DNA of 64,000 bases from an uncultured Propionivibrio sp. (lineage in GTDB: Bacteria; Pseudomonadota; Gammaproteobacteria; Burkholderiales; Rhodocyclaceae), in NCBI GenBank assembly GCA_937923255.1, contig CALAIL010000017.1, positions 7,423-71,422 of the forward strand. Reading direction: 5' to 3'. The notes beneath the pieces are model-generated. The model was not told where the DNA came from and made no database searches. It was given only the letters and a program-made list of their open reading frames with translations. Below, one piece after another: positions 9,084-20,097 of this stretch; position 1 is the stretch's first letter, and every line of letters starts with the position of its first letter. Made by a program: the position numbers and the translations under genes.

Positions 9084-9785
9084 TCAATCCGGCACAGACG
9101 CATCCGGCAGCGCCTTGGCCGCCTTGATCGTTGCCAGACGCTCACTGATTCGGTGCTCACGTTGCAGTTCGGCGATTTCCTTGAGTCTGCCCGCATCCCC
9201 CACCAGCCCGGAGGTCAGCCCGGTCGCTCCGGTCTGACGCGCCAATACCCGGCCAAATGAAGCCGCCGCGCCGTCCGCGCGCATCTGACGCCCGTATCCG
9301 TCATCATGGGTTTCCGCAACATCCGCCGCTGAAGGCGCACGGCCTAGACGTGCATGATAATCGGCAAGCAGTTGTTCCAATTCACGTTTTTTGGCAAGCA
9401 GCGCAACGACATAACTCTCCAGCTCTTTTGCCTGGTCAGACTGTTCATCGAAATTTTTCTGCAACACAGGCAGCAAATCTTCAATATCCGCCTGGCGACC
9501 AATCGCCGTTCGCGCCAGATCTTCACGGCCATTCGCCAAAGCGGCGTCAATCTGGGCTGAGAGTGTTTCATGCTCGGCGTTCAGGCGCGCCATCTGGCTC
9601 AATGCCAGGTGTTTTCCGGCTTCGGCTCGACCCAAATCGCCGCGAACCTCATCGGCAACCTGTTCAATTTCGCGTATCGATTGCATCATCGACGCTTCCG
9701 GCGCCAGATTCTCAGCACGATCAAGCAAGGCATGCGCACCGCCGGCAATCAGACGGGAAATACGGGTTGTAATGCTGTCAGCCAT
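9084..9785 (-). CDS. PspA/IM30 family membrane-stress protein
   Basis: A 233-residue, almost wholly helical coiled-coil protein of the phage-shock/IM30/YjfJ superfamily (ESCRT-III-like), expected to bind the inner leaflet of stressed membranes. It opens with an amphipathic segment (ITTRISRLIAGGAHALLDRA), then ENLAPEASMMQSIREIEQ and a long Glu/Ala/Gln/Leu heptad region. I choose the start at 9785, with AAGGAG 8 bases upstream; an in-frame codon 30 bases earlier has no such signal. Its first 8 bases overlap the end of the preceding gene, which suggests coupled translation. Confidence 0.88.
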   Translation of the reverse strand: MADSITTRISRLIAGGAHALLDRAENLAPEASMMQSIREIEQVADEVRGDLGRAEAGKHLALSQMARLNAEHETLSAQIDAALANGREDLARTAIGRQADIEDLLPVLQKNFDEQSDQAKELESYVVALLAKKRELEQLLADYHARLGRAPSAADVAETHDDGYGRQMRADGAAASFGRVLARQTGATGLTSGLVGDAGRLKEIAELQREHRISERLATIKAAKALPDASVPD

Positions 9786-10302
9786 TTTTACGCTCCTTCT
9801 CTCTACGGGTTGCAATGATTTCCATAATTTCGACGATGCCCGGCAGATAGCGTTCGATGGATTCCCGCTCGTAAACTTCCGGCGCAGAAGTCACCGCCGC
9901 GCGCAAAATCCGCGTCAGCAGGCGGAAGCATTGCTGGGCGAGCGCCGCCTCCAGTTCTTTTGCCATCGTTTCGCCCGCCTCCGCCGTTTCGCTGACAGGC
10001 ATCGACGAAGCCAGAATCGCCATCAGCTGCGGCACGGTTTCCAGCGCTGCACCGACCAGTTCCGAATGCTGCATACTACGGCGCTCCCAGACGGCCACCG
10101 AATTTGCCAGCGCCTGCACCAATCCTTTCATCGACTCAGCGCACATCTCCGGATCAGCGCGTTCCGCATCCTGTTGACGACTGCCGGCAACCAAAGCGCG
10201 CAGCTTTTCACTCGGCGTTTTACCCGTTTCCGGACGTGCCGACAATAACCACTGAAAATCCTCATCCGGCAATCGAATTGAAAGCGTCTGCATCTGCGCC
10301 AT
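9778..10302 (-). CDS. Hypothetical protein with ribbon-helix-helix-like N-terminus, first gene of the pspA-yqiJ-yqiK operon
   Basis: A 174-residue protein of unknown function. Its N-terminus (MAQMQTLSIRLPDEDFQWLL) has the strand-then-helix pattern of ribbon-helix-helix DNA-binding proteins, with SEKLRALVAGSR as a possible second helix. The rest is helical and Ala/Glu-rich. GAGGA precedes the ATG at 10302. Its place as the first gene, behind a promoter with a palindrome, makes an autoregulator an attractive but unproven idea. The stop overlaps the pspA-like start by 8 bases. Confidence 0.75.
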   Translation of the reverse strand: MAQMQTLSIRLPDEDFQWLLSARPETGKTPSEKLRALVAGSRQQDAERADPEMCAESMKGLVQALANSVAVWERRSMQHSELVGAALETVPQLMAILASSMPVSETAEAGETMAKELEAALAQQCFRLLTRILRAAVTSAPEVYERESIERYLPGIVEIMEIIATRREKERKNG

Positions 10303-10343
10303 ACTTGTCCTCATTAGTCTGTAATTCATATAACTTTGCATCA

Positions 10344-10372
10344 AATATAAAACAAAAGAATTCAAACGTAAA
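10344..10372 (-). promoter_or_regulatory. Sigma-70-type promoter for the pspA-yqiJ-yqiK operon
   Basis: Reading leftward, a TTTACG -35 (10372-10367) and a TATATT -10 (10349-10344) are separated by exactly 17 bp. The spacer and surroundings are AT-rich. The predicted transcript start lies about 35 bases before the first gene. There is no sigma-54 GG/GC pair, unlike classical pspA promoters. Confidence 0.65.
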
Positions 10373-10382
10373 CACTTGCATT

Positions 10383-10393
10383 TGTAAATTACA
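10383..10393. promoter_or_regulatory. Perfect 11-bp palindrome upstream of the promoter (candidate operator)
   Basis: TGTAAATTACA is a perfect dyad (TGTAA/TTACA around one base), centred about 18 bp upstream of the -35. The half-element TGTAATT recurs at 10320-10326, downstream of the -10. The placement suits a regulator site. Confidence 0.45.
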
Positions 10394-10791
10394 GGAATGC
10401 GGCCCAACGCCATCCAGCGCACTACACCGCCTGATCTTTGCTTTTAGAGTCAAAAAATGCGTGCGGAAGCGGACAAATTTTTCATGCACCATCCATCCGG
10501 AAAGCCGGAAAGGCACATTCCGAACCCGCATTATTCGCCGCATGAGAACCCGCTGCCGGCTTGCCACCATGGGCTGCAACCCCGGTTAACGCGTGGCTTG
10601 CGGCGACACGCATTGCGCGATGCACGGAGAAGGCATTTTTGCCCTGCCCGCCGCAAGCGCAATGCCGCGCTGGACACACTTCCGGCACCTTGCTCGGCAG
10701 GCATTGAAGTGATCCAGCGCCCCGTCAATGAGCGTGCGGATCCTGAGCGCCATCAACTACGCGGCAGATTGTTGCAGGTGACGCCCTCGTT
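10394..10791. other. Intergenic stretch with no gene seen
   Basis: About 400 bp between the stress-operon promoter and the end of the next leftward gene. Open frames here lack ribosome sites and family features. No clear terminator was found. Confidence 0.5.
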
Positions 10792-12216
10792 CTACGGGAA
10801 ATTCGGCCCGCGTGCTCCCTCAAATTCACACGTAAAGAAGAGCGCATCCTGTTCCCTGCGCAGCCTCCAGAGCAATGGGTCGCCTGGTATTTCCAGCATG
10901 TCAGCCGTTAGCAGTTGCCCGGGCCGAGTGTCACATTTGAGCTGCGCGCCATCGGCAAGGTAGAACGGCAGCTGGCGATTTCCGGCGATCGGCTCGGCGG
11001 GCAGCAAAATACCTTCCAGGCCGGCAATTTCATGATGATGCCCTTGCGCCGCAAACACCGTTCCCCGCTGGAGCGGCGCCGTCACGCGCGCAACGACGTC
11101 GTAACGCGGCCGCGGATGACGGGTACTGGTCGGCATACCGAGCAGCGCGCAGGATAGGATACTGAAGATCGCCTCAAAGCCAAGATAATGCGCCGGGTAA
11201 TAAACCAGCGCGGTCTTGCCGTTACGGCTGACGGGAACGCCTTTTTCCTTCAGTACCCGCCAAGTGGCCTCATCATCACACGCCACGACGACATACACAC
11301 CGCCGCACAGGCTCTGTTCATCCTCGCGGCGGAGCAGGTTGACGACGTCAATGCGCCCATTATCCGCAAAAATCCCGCCATCGCGTTCAGCGCACATGAG
11401 ATCGGGAATTTCGACGGCACGCGCGATCGGGCAGTAAAAGGCCGGCACATCCGGCGCAAAGCCTTCCAGATGGTTGAGCACGATGCCCATCTCGGTCAGG
11501 TCGGGAATCGCCCGCTGCCTGACCGCGGACAGCATCTGGCTCCGCCGCGCCAGTGTCGCACGGCAATCCTCGCCCAGCGCCCAGACGGCATCGAAATCCG
11601 GCACGGCGATTTCCTGGCCATTGACGCATATCGAGCCGGTCTTCGGATCGTAGATGAAATCGTATTCACTCGCCTTGCCGATACTCAACACCGTCAGCCC
11701 GGCTGTGCGCGCCCAGGTGTACAAACCAATCAGCAGCGATGGCTGGTCTCCTTCGGCCAGCGAGTAGACGACGCCTTTTTCCCGCACCTTGCGGGCGAAC
11801 AACGGCCCCGCCACTGAGTCGGATTCCTTGGTCACCATGACCACATGCTTACCGTTTTCAATGGCGGCCAGGACGTGTGCTGCCGCCGTTTCCGGCTTGC
11901 CGGTGCCTTCGATCACCACATCGAAGGGCATGCGCATGGCAAGCAGCGCATCGCCAAACACCAGAAAAAACCCGTCCTGATACGCTTTCATCCCCGCCGC
12001 ATAGCTTTCGCACACGGCAATCCGGTCTTCCGCAATGCCGAGCGCACGGTAAGCCACCACGCACTTGTGCACATCCCGTCCGCACAGCACGCGAATACTC
12101 AACCTGTCGCTCCGCGCGGCGTAATAAAAAAGCGAGTGGTTAAAACCGGCCACACCGATGATCGCCAGCGCCACCGTTTTTCCGGCTGCAGCATCAAACA
12201 AGAGTTCGTAATTCAT
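10792..12216 (-). CDS. Predicted homoserine dehydrogenase-like oxidoreductase with C-terminal SAF domain
   Basis: A 474-residue NAD(P)-dependent oxidoreductase-like protein of the homoserine-dehydrogenase/SAF group (COG4091-like). The family signature DVVIEGTGKPETAAAHVLAAIENGKHVVMV and the stretch VVYSLAEGDQPSLLI are recognisable, and the last 100 residues look like a SAF domain. The N-terminal nucleotide loop (IIGVAGFNHSL) departs from the canonical GxGxxG, so cofactor binding may be altered. The substrate is unknown. AGGAAGG lies before the ATG at 12216, which I prefer over an in-frame codon seven codons upstream. It stands alone, with 123 bp to tldD. Confidence 0.75.
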   Translation of the reverse strand: MNYELLFDAAAGKTVALAIIGVAGFNHSLFYYAARSDRLSIRVLCGRDVHKCVVAYRALGIAEDRIAVCESYAAGMKAYQDGFFLVFGDALLAMRMPFDVVIEGTGKPETAAAHVLAAIENGKHVVMVTKESDSVAGPLFARKVREKGVVYSLAEGDQPSLLIGLYTWARTAGLTVLSIGKASEYDFIYDPKTGSICVNGQEIAVPDFDAVWALGEDCRATLARRSQMLSAVRQRAIPDLTEMGIVLNHLEGFAPDVPAFYCPIARAVEIPDLMCAERDGGIFADNGRIDVVNLLRREDEQSLCGGVYVVVACDDEATWRVLKEKGVPVSRNGKTALVYYPAHYLGFEAIFSILSCALLGMPTSTRHPRPRYDVVARVTAPLQRGTVFAAQGHHHEIAGLEGILLPAEPIAGNRQLPFYLADGAQLKCDTRPGQLLTADMLEIPGDPLLWRLRREQDALFFTCEFEGARGPNFP

Positions 12217-12339
12217 CAGCGCCTTCCTGCCAGGCAAGCTGCGCCGGCGGAGACCGCCTGGCGCAGCACCGTCAACACCAACCCATCAGCGACCATCTGC
12301 CATCTGCCGGCACTCTGACCGGCTTTTACGTCTTACGCC

Positions 12340-13851
<1,512 letters not shown>

Positions 13852-13925
13852 TACCTTCCTCGTTATCCAGTCTTTCTGTCTTCTTTCCGTCTATTCCTCA
13901 ATCCGCCGACAGGCATCGCCGCCAG

Positions 13926-14774
13926 TTACATCACCCGGTGCTGGAGCGCCGGCAGGCTGGCGCGCACATCGGCCAGACGCGCCGGGTCGAGATCGCCGAC
14001 CACGACGCCTTCTCCCTTGTCGCGTCGCGCCAGCGTCACGCCCCACGGATCGATCAGCAGGCTGTTGCCGTGCGTTTCGCGCCCATTTTCATGCTGCCCA
14101 CCCTGCGCAGCGGCCAGTACATAACACTGGTTTTCGATGGCGCGGGCGCGCAGCAGCACTTCCCAATGCGCCCGGCCGGTCGTTTCGGTAAAGGCTGACG
14201 GCACCACGATCAGGCTGACGACGCCCAAACGCCGATACAGCTCGGGGAAACGAAGGTCGTAACAGATGCTCAATCCGACACGACCGCACGGCGCCTCGAA
14301 AGCCACTGGCTGCCGGCCGGCTTCGATCGAGGCGCTTTCATCGTAACGTTCGCCGTTTTGCTCAAAACCGAACAGATGAATCTTGTCGTAGCGCGCCACC
14401 CGCTCGCCTTGCGGATTAAACACCAGACAGGTATTGAGCACCTTATCCGGATGCGAAGCGGCCAGCGGCAGCGAGCCGCCGACCAGCCAGAGACCGTGGC
14501 GACGCGCGGCATCGCGCAGAAAGTCCTGGATCGCCCCCCGGCCGTCCGGCTCGCGCAGCGCGAGCTTGTCGCGCTCGCGCATGCCCATGACGGCAAAGTA
14601 TTCCGGCAGAACCGCCAGCCGCGCGCCTTGCGCCGCCGCCTCGGCGAGCAGGCGGTCAGCCACCGCCAGATTTTCGTCAACCCGCGGCGTAGACACCATC
14701 TGGATGGCCGCCAGGCGGAACTTCACAGCAGCGTCTGTTGCGGCGGCGCCCGCCCCCTCATTCATGTGCGGCAT
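13926..14774 (-). CDS. Carbon-nitrogen hydrolase (nitrilase superfamily, Nit/deaminated-glutathione amidase-like)
   Basis: A 282-residue cytoplasmic amidase. The Glu-Lys-Cys catalytic set is visible: LAVLPEYFAVMG (Glu), YDKIHLFGFE (Lys) and VGLSICYDLRFPELYR (Cys). ARAIENQCYVLAAAQGG and HGNSLLIDPWG are typical of the Nit1/YbeM/YafV branch, several of which hydrolyse deaminated glutathione. I start at the ATG at 14774 (MPHMNEG), which has GGAG upstream; the ATG at 14765 is the alternative. Either start overlaps the end of yhdP, indicating one transcript. Confidence 0.9.
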   Translation of the reverse strand: MPHMNEGAGAAATDAAVKFRLAAIQMVSTPRVDENLAVADRLLAEAAAQGARLAVLPEYFAVMGMRERDKLALREPDGRGAIQDFLRDAARRHGLWLVGGSLPLAASHPDKVLNTCLVFNPQGERVARYDKIHLFGFEQNGERYDESASIEAGRQPVAFEAPCGRVGLSICYDLRFPELYRRLGVVSLIVVPSAFTETTGRAHWEVLLRARAIENQCYVLAAAQGGQHENGRETHGNSLLIDPWGVTLARRDKGEGVVVGDLDPARLADVRASLPALQHRVM

Positions 14775-17700
14775 CGTCTTTCGTCTCCGTGTCGTGGGTG
14801 GCAGGATTGGATGCAGGTTGTGCCGAATCGGTGAGGGGCACCGGCGCCGCGCCATCAACGGCCTCATGAACCGCATGACCGGCGGCCCCGCCATTGGCGG
14901 CCGCAGCGTTCTCATGCCCGTTTTTTTCTCCGACGGCATTCTTGCCCGCGGCATCAGCCGCCGTTTTGGCCGCCTGCCGTCCCAGCTTTTCGACCTTGGG
15001 GTCGTCCCAGTTGCCCGTCACCAGATAATCGAAGCCGAACATCTGGTTCAGCGGATCCTGCAACAGTTTGTTCGCCAGCAACGTCGCCACACCCGCCACC
15101 GGATTGACCAACGCCACGCCCAGCGCCGCCGTCGTCCCCAGTTCCGGCTGTACAGTCACGAACAGGCGCTGCGTCTCGCGCTTGAGGTCGGTCTCGCCGC
15201 GCATGAGCACACGCGCCGCCGGCCCGTCGATCTGCAAACGCTTGGTGCGCATGACGCCGCCCTTCAGGGCGAGATCGCCGGCGATGCTGTCAAAGGCAAA
15301 ACCGGCGCTGAACACATCGCGGAAATCGAGCGAGATGCGGCGCGGCAAGCTTTGCAGGCTGATCAACCCGAGCAGGCGCCCGGCGCCCGGCTTGACCTTG
15401 AGAAACTGGCCGCGTCCGGCTTCCAGCGACAAGGCGCCGTCGAGAGCGGCCAGCTCGAACCCCGTCGGCGCGCCGGGCCAGTCCAGCCGCCCCGCCAGCT
15501 TCGCCGTGCCTCCGCTGATCATGCCGACATAGCCGAGCTGGTCGAGCAGTTTGCCGACATCATCGCTATTGAGCGTGAAATTCAGATGCGTCCGCCCCAG
15601 CCCCGGCGTCATCCGCCACTGCCCTTTGCCCGTCAGGATGCCATGCGGCGCATTCATCTGCACCTTATTGAGGTCCCAAGCTTCTCCGGCATTGACCGCC
15701 TGCAGTTCGAGCCGGCCAAAGCGGCGCTTGCCAAAACGGAAATCCTCGGCCACGACGTCGAGCGCCGGCAATTCCTTCATCGCCTCCTTTTCCTCGTCCG
15801 TCACTGCGTTTTCACTTTCTTCCGGATCGATGATCAATTGCTTCAGGCGTGCCGTCAGCTTGCCGCGACCAGCGCCGTCCCAACGAATCTCGCCGCCGGC
15901 CTGGCGCGAATCGAGATGCAGCCGCCACTGTCCGGACGCCGCCTCGGCATTCAGCGACACGTCGTTCAGAAGACGGCCAAAAGCGCGCAGCTCCGGGGTG
16001 GCGAGGCTGACGGCATTGGGCATCAAACCGGCGGCCGACTGCCCGCTTTGGGCATTGCCCCCGGAGTCTGTCTGAAACAGCATGCGCCAAAGATCGAGGT
16101 CGATGCGCGGGGCCGATACGCCGACGATGAATCCCTTATCCGGCAAGGCCTGCGCACGACCGATGCCGAGCGCCGCCCGTTCAACGACGAAGCTGCCGCC
16201 CTGCCGGCGGCGAATGGCCTGGAAAGACAGTTTCTGCCCGAGTGAAGCCAGCAATTGATCGCGCATCGTACCTGCCGCATCGGCCGTCAGGATGCGCTTT
16301 TCAAAACGCAGCGGCAGCGATTCGTTCGCCGCTTTGCCAAATGGCTCGGGCAGGGTCGAACGCAACCCGGTCAGAGAGGAGTTGATGACCAGATCGGCGT
16401 CGCGTTTATTGATGCGCACCTCGCCACGATAGGCGGCCGAACCGGACAGATGCGCCAGCAGCGGAAAGCCCTCCGCGCCCTGTCCGTCCTGGGACTCGGC
16501 GGCTTCGCCCTGCGCTTTATTTTGTCTGCCCGGCCGCTTGACCGGCGCGCCGGCGCCGCTTGGCTGGCGCAGCTGATCGACGTTGGCCGTGCCGTTGAGC
16601 GTGATCAGCACGCGCCCATCCTTTTGCAGGCCGCCCTTGATGCTCAATGGCCCGCCGAACAGGCTGGCGCGGATTTCCGGCAGATTCAGTTCGCTGCCTG
16701 AAAACCGGATGCTGCCGTTGACCTGCCGCAAAGGCGGCAGCGCCGTATCGACGGACACGGTATTGTTCTGGAAGCGATATTCGCCCTTGATCTTTGCTTC
16801 ATTGAGCTGCTGCTCATCGAGCGGAATCTTCAGCGCAATGTCCAGATGCCCGTTGCCGCTCGCGCGCATGCCTTCGGTAAAGCGGTCGATCCGTTCAGCC
16901 ACCGGACTCTGATCGATGAATTTAAGGAACTCGGCGGTCGGCCCCTCGGCCTGCCCCGTGATCTCGATGACCGGCGTATCCAGATCGAGATCGGGAATTT
17001 CCGCGCGCGTGGCGCCGAGCTTGGCGCCGAGAATCGTCCCGCGCTGCGCATCGACGACCATGCCGGCGCCGGCAAAACGCAGATTGCCGTAAATATGTTC
17101 GATGCGCGGCCAGCCGTTGGCGTAATCGAGCACGACATCCTCGGCCTTGACCGTCACGAGAAACTGCCCTTTGGCCGGATCGAGAAAGGGAAAATCCGCC
17201 AGATTGCCCTTGAGCGTCAGCTTGGCCTCGCCGGCTTTGCCGGAAATCAGCGAATCACGCAGCCAGTTCCGCGTCGCATCGCCAACGGTATGCGGGATGT
17301 AGCGCCAGACGGCGCGCGCATCGGCGTGCGTCAGTGTGGCCTTGAGGTCAATGTATCCCGGGCCCTCTCCCTGTTTGCGGTACACGCCGGCAGCCGAGCC
17401 GGCGGCTTCCGCATTGGCGAAGGCAAGCCGCGTCAAATCAACATCCAGCCCAGCTTCGCCGAGGGTCCAGCGGGCCTGCGCATCCAGGCGCTCCAGCTCC
17501 ATCCGCGCAACCGGGAAGACCCCCGGCAGATCGATGCTGGCGCGTGTGCTGTCCAGCATGAGGTGGCCGCCCTTTTCATTGACCGACGCCTCCCCCGACA
17601 GACCGGCAAACCCCGGCAAATCGCCTTGGGCGTTGAGCGCCAAGCGCTGGAAGCGGCTCTCCAGCGCATACGTTTTCAGATTGCCGGCAACGGCGTCGCC

Positions 17701-19017
17701 CTGCCAGCGGGCATCGAGGCCGGAGAGCTGCCCGCGCGGATGGTATGTGGCAAGGAATCGGCGGACATCCGCCGCCAGCGGCAGATACGCCGTCAGTTGA
17801 CTCAAAGCGCCCAGGTCGATCTGGTTGGCCGTCAGGCTGCCCGAGGCATTGTTCCCCTGCGCATCCGTATTCCAGGCAAGCCGGAAATCCATCGGGGCGA
17901 TGCGGACGCCGGCGGCAGTATCCGCGCCGGGGTCGGCGGCCTCAGACGCCGCCGCTTCGGCGGCCAGCGTTGGCTGGGATGCAGTCATCAACGCCAGCTT
18001 GCTGCCGCTCGCAACGATGCCGCGATCCGTCCGCTGCACGCTCACCCGGCCGGAAGCCTCGGTCAGCGCGAGCATCGGCAACTCCGTATGCAGCTGCATG
18101 GCGACATCGCGCAGCAGCAGATCGGCGGTCATCTCACGCAGCGCGCCGCGTTCGATTCCCGCCCAGAGACGCAAGGCGCCCTGACCGCGCAAAAGCGTCA
18201 GCGGATAGTCGATCCACTGCCGCCAGGCCGCCAGATCAACATAATCGATTTCGGTAAAAATATGACCTTTCCAGTCATCGAGGCGATCGATATCGCTGCC
18301 GGAAAAATCGCCGCGAATATCGATGTGCGAAGCCAGCGCCGCAGGCGGCTGCGCCGTCAGGCCGAAACGCCGCCGCCTGCCGAAATTGTCGAGGCCGAAA
18401 TTCAGCGCTTCCAGGCGCAGCGCCGGCGCCTGCCGCAGGGCATCTTCCCAGATCAGCGTGGCGTTATGGATACGGATGCGGCGCTGGGCGAACACCCAGT
18501 CAGAAAATGCCGAACCGCTCGCCTCATCATCGGCCAGCGCGATCCCGGCAATAAAAAAGCGACCGTCGGCGTCGCGGCGCAGATTCAGCGTCGGCTGATC
18601 GATACGCAGCAGGCGCAGCTTGAGCGTGCCGCTGGGCACAGACAGCCAGGACACGACCGCCTCGACGCGCGAGAAAGCCAGCGCCGGCCGGCCTTCAGCG
18701 TCGAGCACACGCACGTCGAACAGGTCAAAATCGGGATTGATGCCGTCCCAGCTTGCCTCGATGCGTCCGATGCTGACCGTCTGGCCGAGCGCCTGGCCGG
18801 CGAGCCGCTCGATGGATGGGCGATACACCTCGATATTGGGCAGAATGCTGTAGCGCAGCGCCAGCACGAGTGCGACAAAGCTGAAATAGACAATCCAGAA
18901 CGTCCACCACAGCGCGCGCCCAAACCGCCTGACCGCCGTCGATGCCCGCAGACGCGCCATCCAGGGAAAAGCGCCGGCCAGCCGCTGCTGAAGGGAATGG
19001 ACGAACCCGCGCGGCAT
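14758..19017 (-). CDS. yhdP: YhdP family AsmA-like inter-membrane lipid-transport protein
   Basis: A very large envelope protein (about 1,419 residues). It is anchored by one N-terminal helix (WWTFWIVYFSFVALVLALRY) and faces the periplasm, with repeated beta-rich AsmA/DUF3971 modules. The C-terminus has the family's diagnostic GVALVNPVAGVATLL and DPLNQMFGFDYLVTGNWDDP. YhdP, TamB and YdbH together move phospholipids to the outer membrane in E. coli. I choose the ATG at 19017 with GAGAGG upstream; a TTG at 19050 is possible. A Pro/Gly/Lys/Ala-rich segment at about residues 815-860 is a low-complexity insert. The last 150 nt encode an Ala/Asp/Glu-rich tail. Confidence 0.94.
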   Translation of the reverse strand: MPRGFVHSLQQRLAGAFPWMARLRASTAVRRFGRALWWTFWIVYFSFVALVLALRYSILPNIEVYRPSIERLAGQALGQTVSIGRIEASWDGINPDFDLFDVRVLDAEGRPALAFSRVEAVVSWLSVPSGTLKLRLLRIDQPTLNLRRDADGRFFIAGIALADDEASGSAFSDWVFAQRRIRIHNATLIWEDALRQAPALRLEALNFGLDNFGRRRRFGLTAQPPAALASHIDIRGDFSGSDIDRLDDWKGHIFTEIDYVDLAAWRQWIDYPLTLLRGQGALRLWAGIERGALREMTADLLLRDVAMQLHTELPMLALTEASGRVSVQRTDRGIVASGSKLALMTASQPTLAAEAAASEAADPGADTAAGVRIAPMDFRLAWNTDAQGNNASGSLTANQIDLGALSQLTAYLPLAADVRRFLATYHPRGQLSGLDARWQGDAVAGNLKTYALESRFQRLALNAQGDLPGFAGLSGEASVNEKGGHLMLDSTRASIDLPGVFPVARMELERLDAQARWTLGEAGLDVDLTRLAFANAEAAGSAAGVYRKQGEGPGYIDLKATLTHADARAVWRYIPHTVGDATRNWLRDSLISGKAGEAKLTLKGNLADFPFLDPAKGQFLVTVKAEDVVLDYANGWPRIEHIYGNLRFAGAGMVVDAQRGTILGAKLGATRAEIPDLDLDTPVIEITGQAEGPTAEFLKFIDQSPVAERIDRFTEGMRASGNGHLDIALKIPLDEQQLNEAKIKGEYRFQNNTVSVDTALPPLRQVNGSIRFSGSELNLPEIRASLFGGPLSIKGGLQKDGRVLITLNGTANVDQLRQPSGAGAPVKRPGRQNKAQGEAAESQDGQGAEGFPLLAHLSGSAAYRGEVRINKRDADLVINSSLTGLRSTLPEPFGKAANESLPLRFEKRILTADAAGTMRDQLLASLGQKLSFQAIRRRQGGSFVVERAALGIGRAQALPDKGFIVGVSAPRIDLDLWRMLFQTDSGGNAQSGQSAAGLMPNAVSLATPELRAFGRLLNDVSLNAEAASGQWRLHLDSRQAGGEIRWDGAGRGKLTARLKQLIIDPEESENAVTDEEKEAMKELPALDVVAEDFRFGKRRFGRLELQAVNAGEAWDLNKVQMNAPHGILTGKGQWRMTPGLGRTHLNFTLNSDDVGKLLDQLGYVGMISGGTAKLAGRLDWPGAPTGFELAALDGALSLEAGRGQFLKVKPGAGRLLGLISLQSLPRRISLDFRDVFSAGFAFDSIAGDLALKGGVMRTKRLQIDGPAARVLMRGETDLKRETQRLFVTVQPELGTTAALGVALVNPVAGVATLLANKLLQDPLNQMFGFDYLVTGNWDDPKVEKLGRQAAKTAADAAGKNAVGEKNGHENAAAANGGAAGHAVHEAVDGAAPVPLTDSAQPASNPATHDTETKDDAAHE

Positions 19018-19179
19018 CAGAGGCCTCTCGCGGGCGGGGAGTTTTGCCAATTCTTACGCTGCGTCACTAGAATGCCGGAAAGGATGAATCGAGGGAGCGC
19101 CATTGTACTCCAGACATCCGCTCTGGCCGTCTGGACGGAGTCTGGACGGGCAGAAAACGCCTGCAAAGAAGCGTCCGGC

Positions 19180-19372
19180 AAACCCGCATGGACAGGGCAT
19201 TTTCCCAGCCCCTCTGAACCCCTTATGGATAGGTTATTTTCGGGCAGGCACCTCTGGAACCCTTATAAATAGGGCGTTTTCGGATAGGGTGCCCGGAGAT
19301 GCCCTAAATACAAGGGCTTCCGGGCATCCCCGCTGAAATGCCCTAAATACGCGGGCTTCAGGCCACCTTTTT
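19180..19372. repeat. Repeat cluster A: five 39-41 bp units
   Basis: Units start near 19180, 19217, 19258, 19299 and 19338. Their core is CCCTTATAAATAGGGCG or CCCTAAATACAAGGGC, an AT-rich loop between short CCCT/AGGG arms, followed by a GC-rich half such as GGGCAGGTGCCC. The AAAT positions of units 3, 4 and 5 are exactly 39 bp apart. The first two units are the most diverged. Confidence 0.8.
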
Positions 19373-19578
19373 TTGGGGAAGGCGTCACGGAGCCGTCGCT
19401 TTGGCGGTCGATGGGATTTTAATTCTCCCCCTGTGGGGGAGATGCCCCGAAGGGGCAGAGAGGGCAACACGCCGGAAGCTTCGGTTTCTGTTATTTCAGA
19501 AGGGATTTGATTTTGTCCCTGTGCTCTTTTTACTTTTTTACTCTCTCCTAAAAGGCAAGGGGCTATTCGGGTGCTCCG

Positions 19579-19722
19579 AACCCCGCGTGGAGTGGGCGTT
19601 TGCAGGCAGGCACCTCTGGAACCCTTATAAATAAAGGGCTTCAGGGCAGGTGCCCCGGAGATGCCCTAAATACAAGGGCTAGCGGGCAGGTGGCCGGAGA
19701 TACTTTAAATAGAGGAATTGCC
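19579..19722. repeat. Repeat cluster B: four units of the same 39-41 bp repeat
   Basis: Units start near 19579, 19620, 19661 and 19700, with AAAT cores at 19629, 19668 and 19707 (39-bp steps). The second and third units closely match units 3 and 4 of cluster A. The last unit is eroded (TACTTTAAATAGAGGAATT). Confidence 0.8.
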
Positions 19723-20046
19723 AAGGCTTGCGCGCTGACCTTTCCTCACGAACCGTTTCTTGATGCCGTTGCGCTGAGCGGCAGCGCACCCCGCTGACTT
19801 TCCCACCTTCTTTCTTTATCTCGCCAAAGAAAGTCAGCAAAGAAACGCGACCCCAGGCGCAGAAAACTCCTTGTCGCGGGTTGCCTGGCGGCGGGCTTGA
19901 TAACTCGCTTACGCTCGAACAACCAAGCCCTTGCTTCCGCCAAGCTGCCCCGCGTCCCTGAAATAGCGGCTTCCTTTGCCAAAATACGGCGTTGGCTTCG
20001 CCTTGCCGTACTACTCGTACTGTCTGCGTCTCGCCGCCTTGTCTTT

Positions 20047-20067
20047 TGGCAAAGTCGAGTCGCTATA
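20047..20067 (+). repeat. Left 21-bp inverted repeat bounding cluster C
   Basis: TGGCAAAGTCGAG followed by TCGCTATA. Its reverse complement recurs at 20270-20290 with 20 of 21 bases matching. Confidence 0.8.
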
Positions 20068-20097
20068 GATTGTCTGGTTTTTAAAAGGGCTGCCCGC

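Noticed and set aside
16846..19272. An 808-codon rightward frame opposite yhdP
   Set aside because: It is antisense to a clear yhdP gene and has no ribosome site or recognisable domain.
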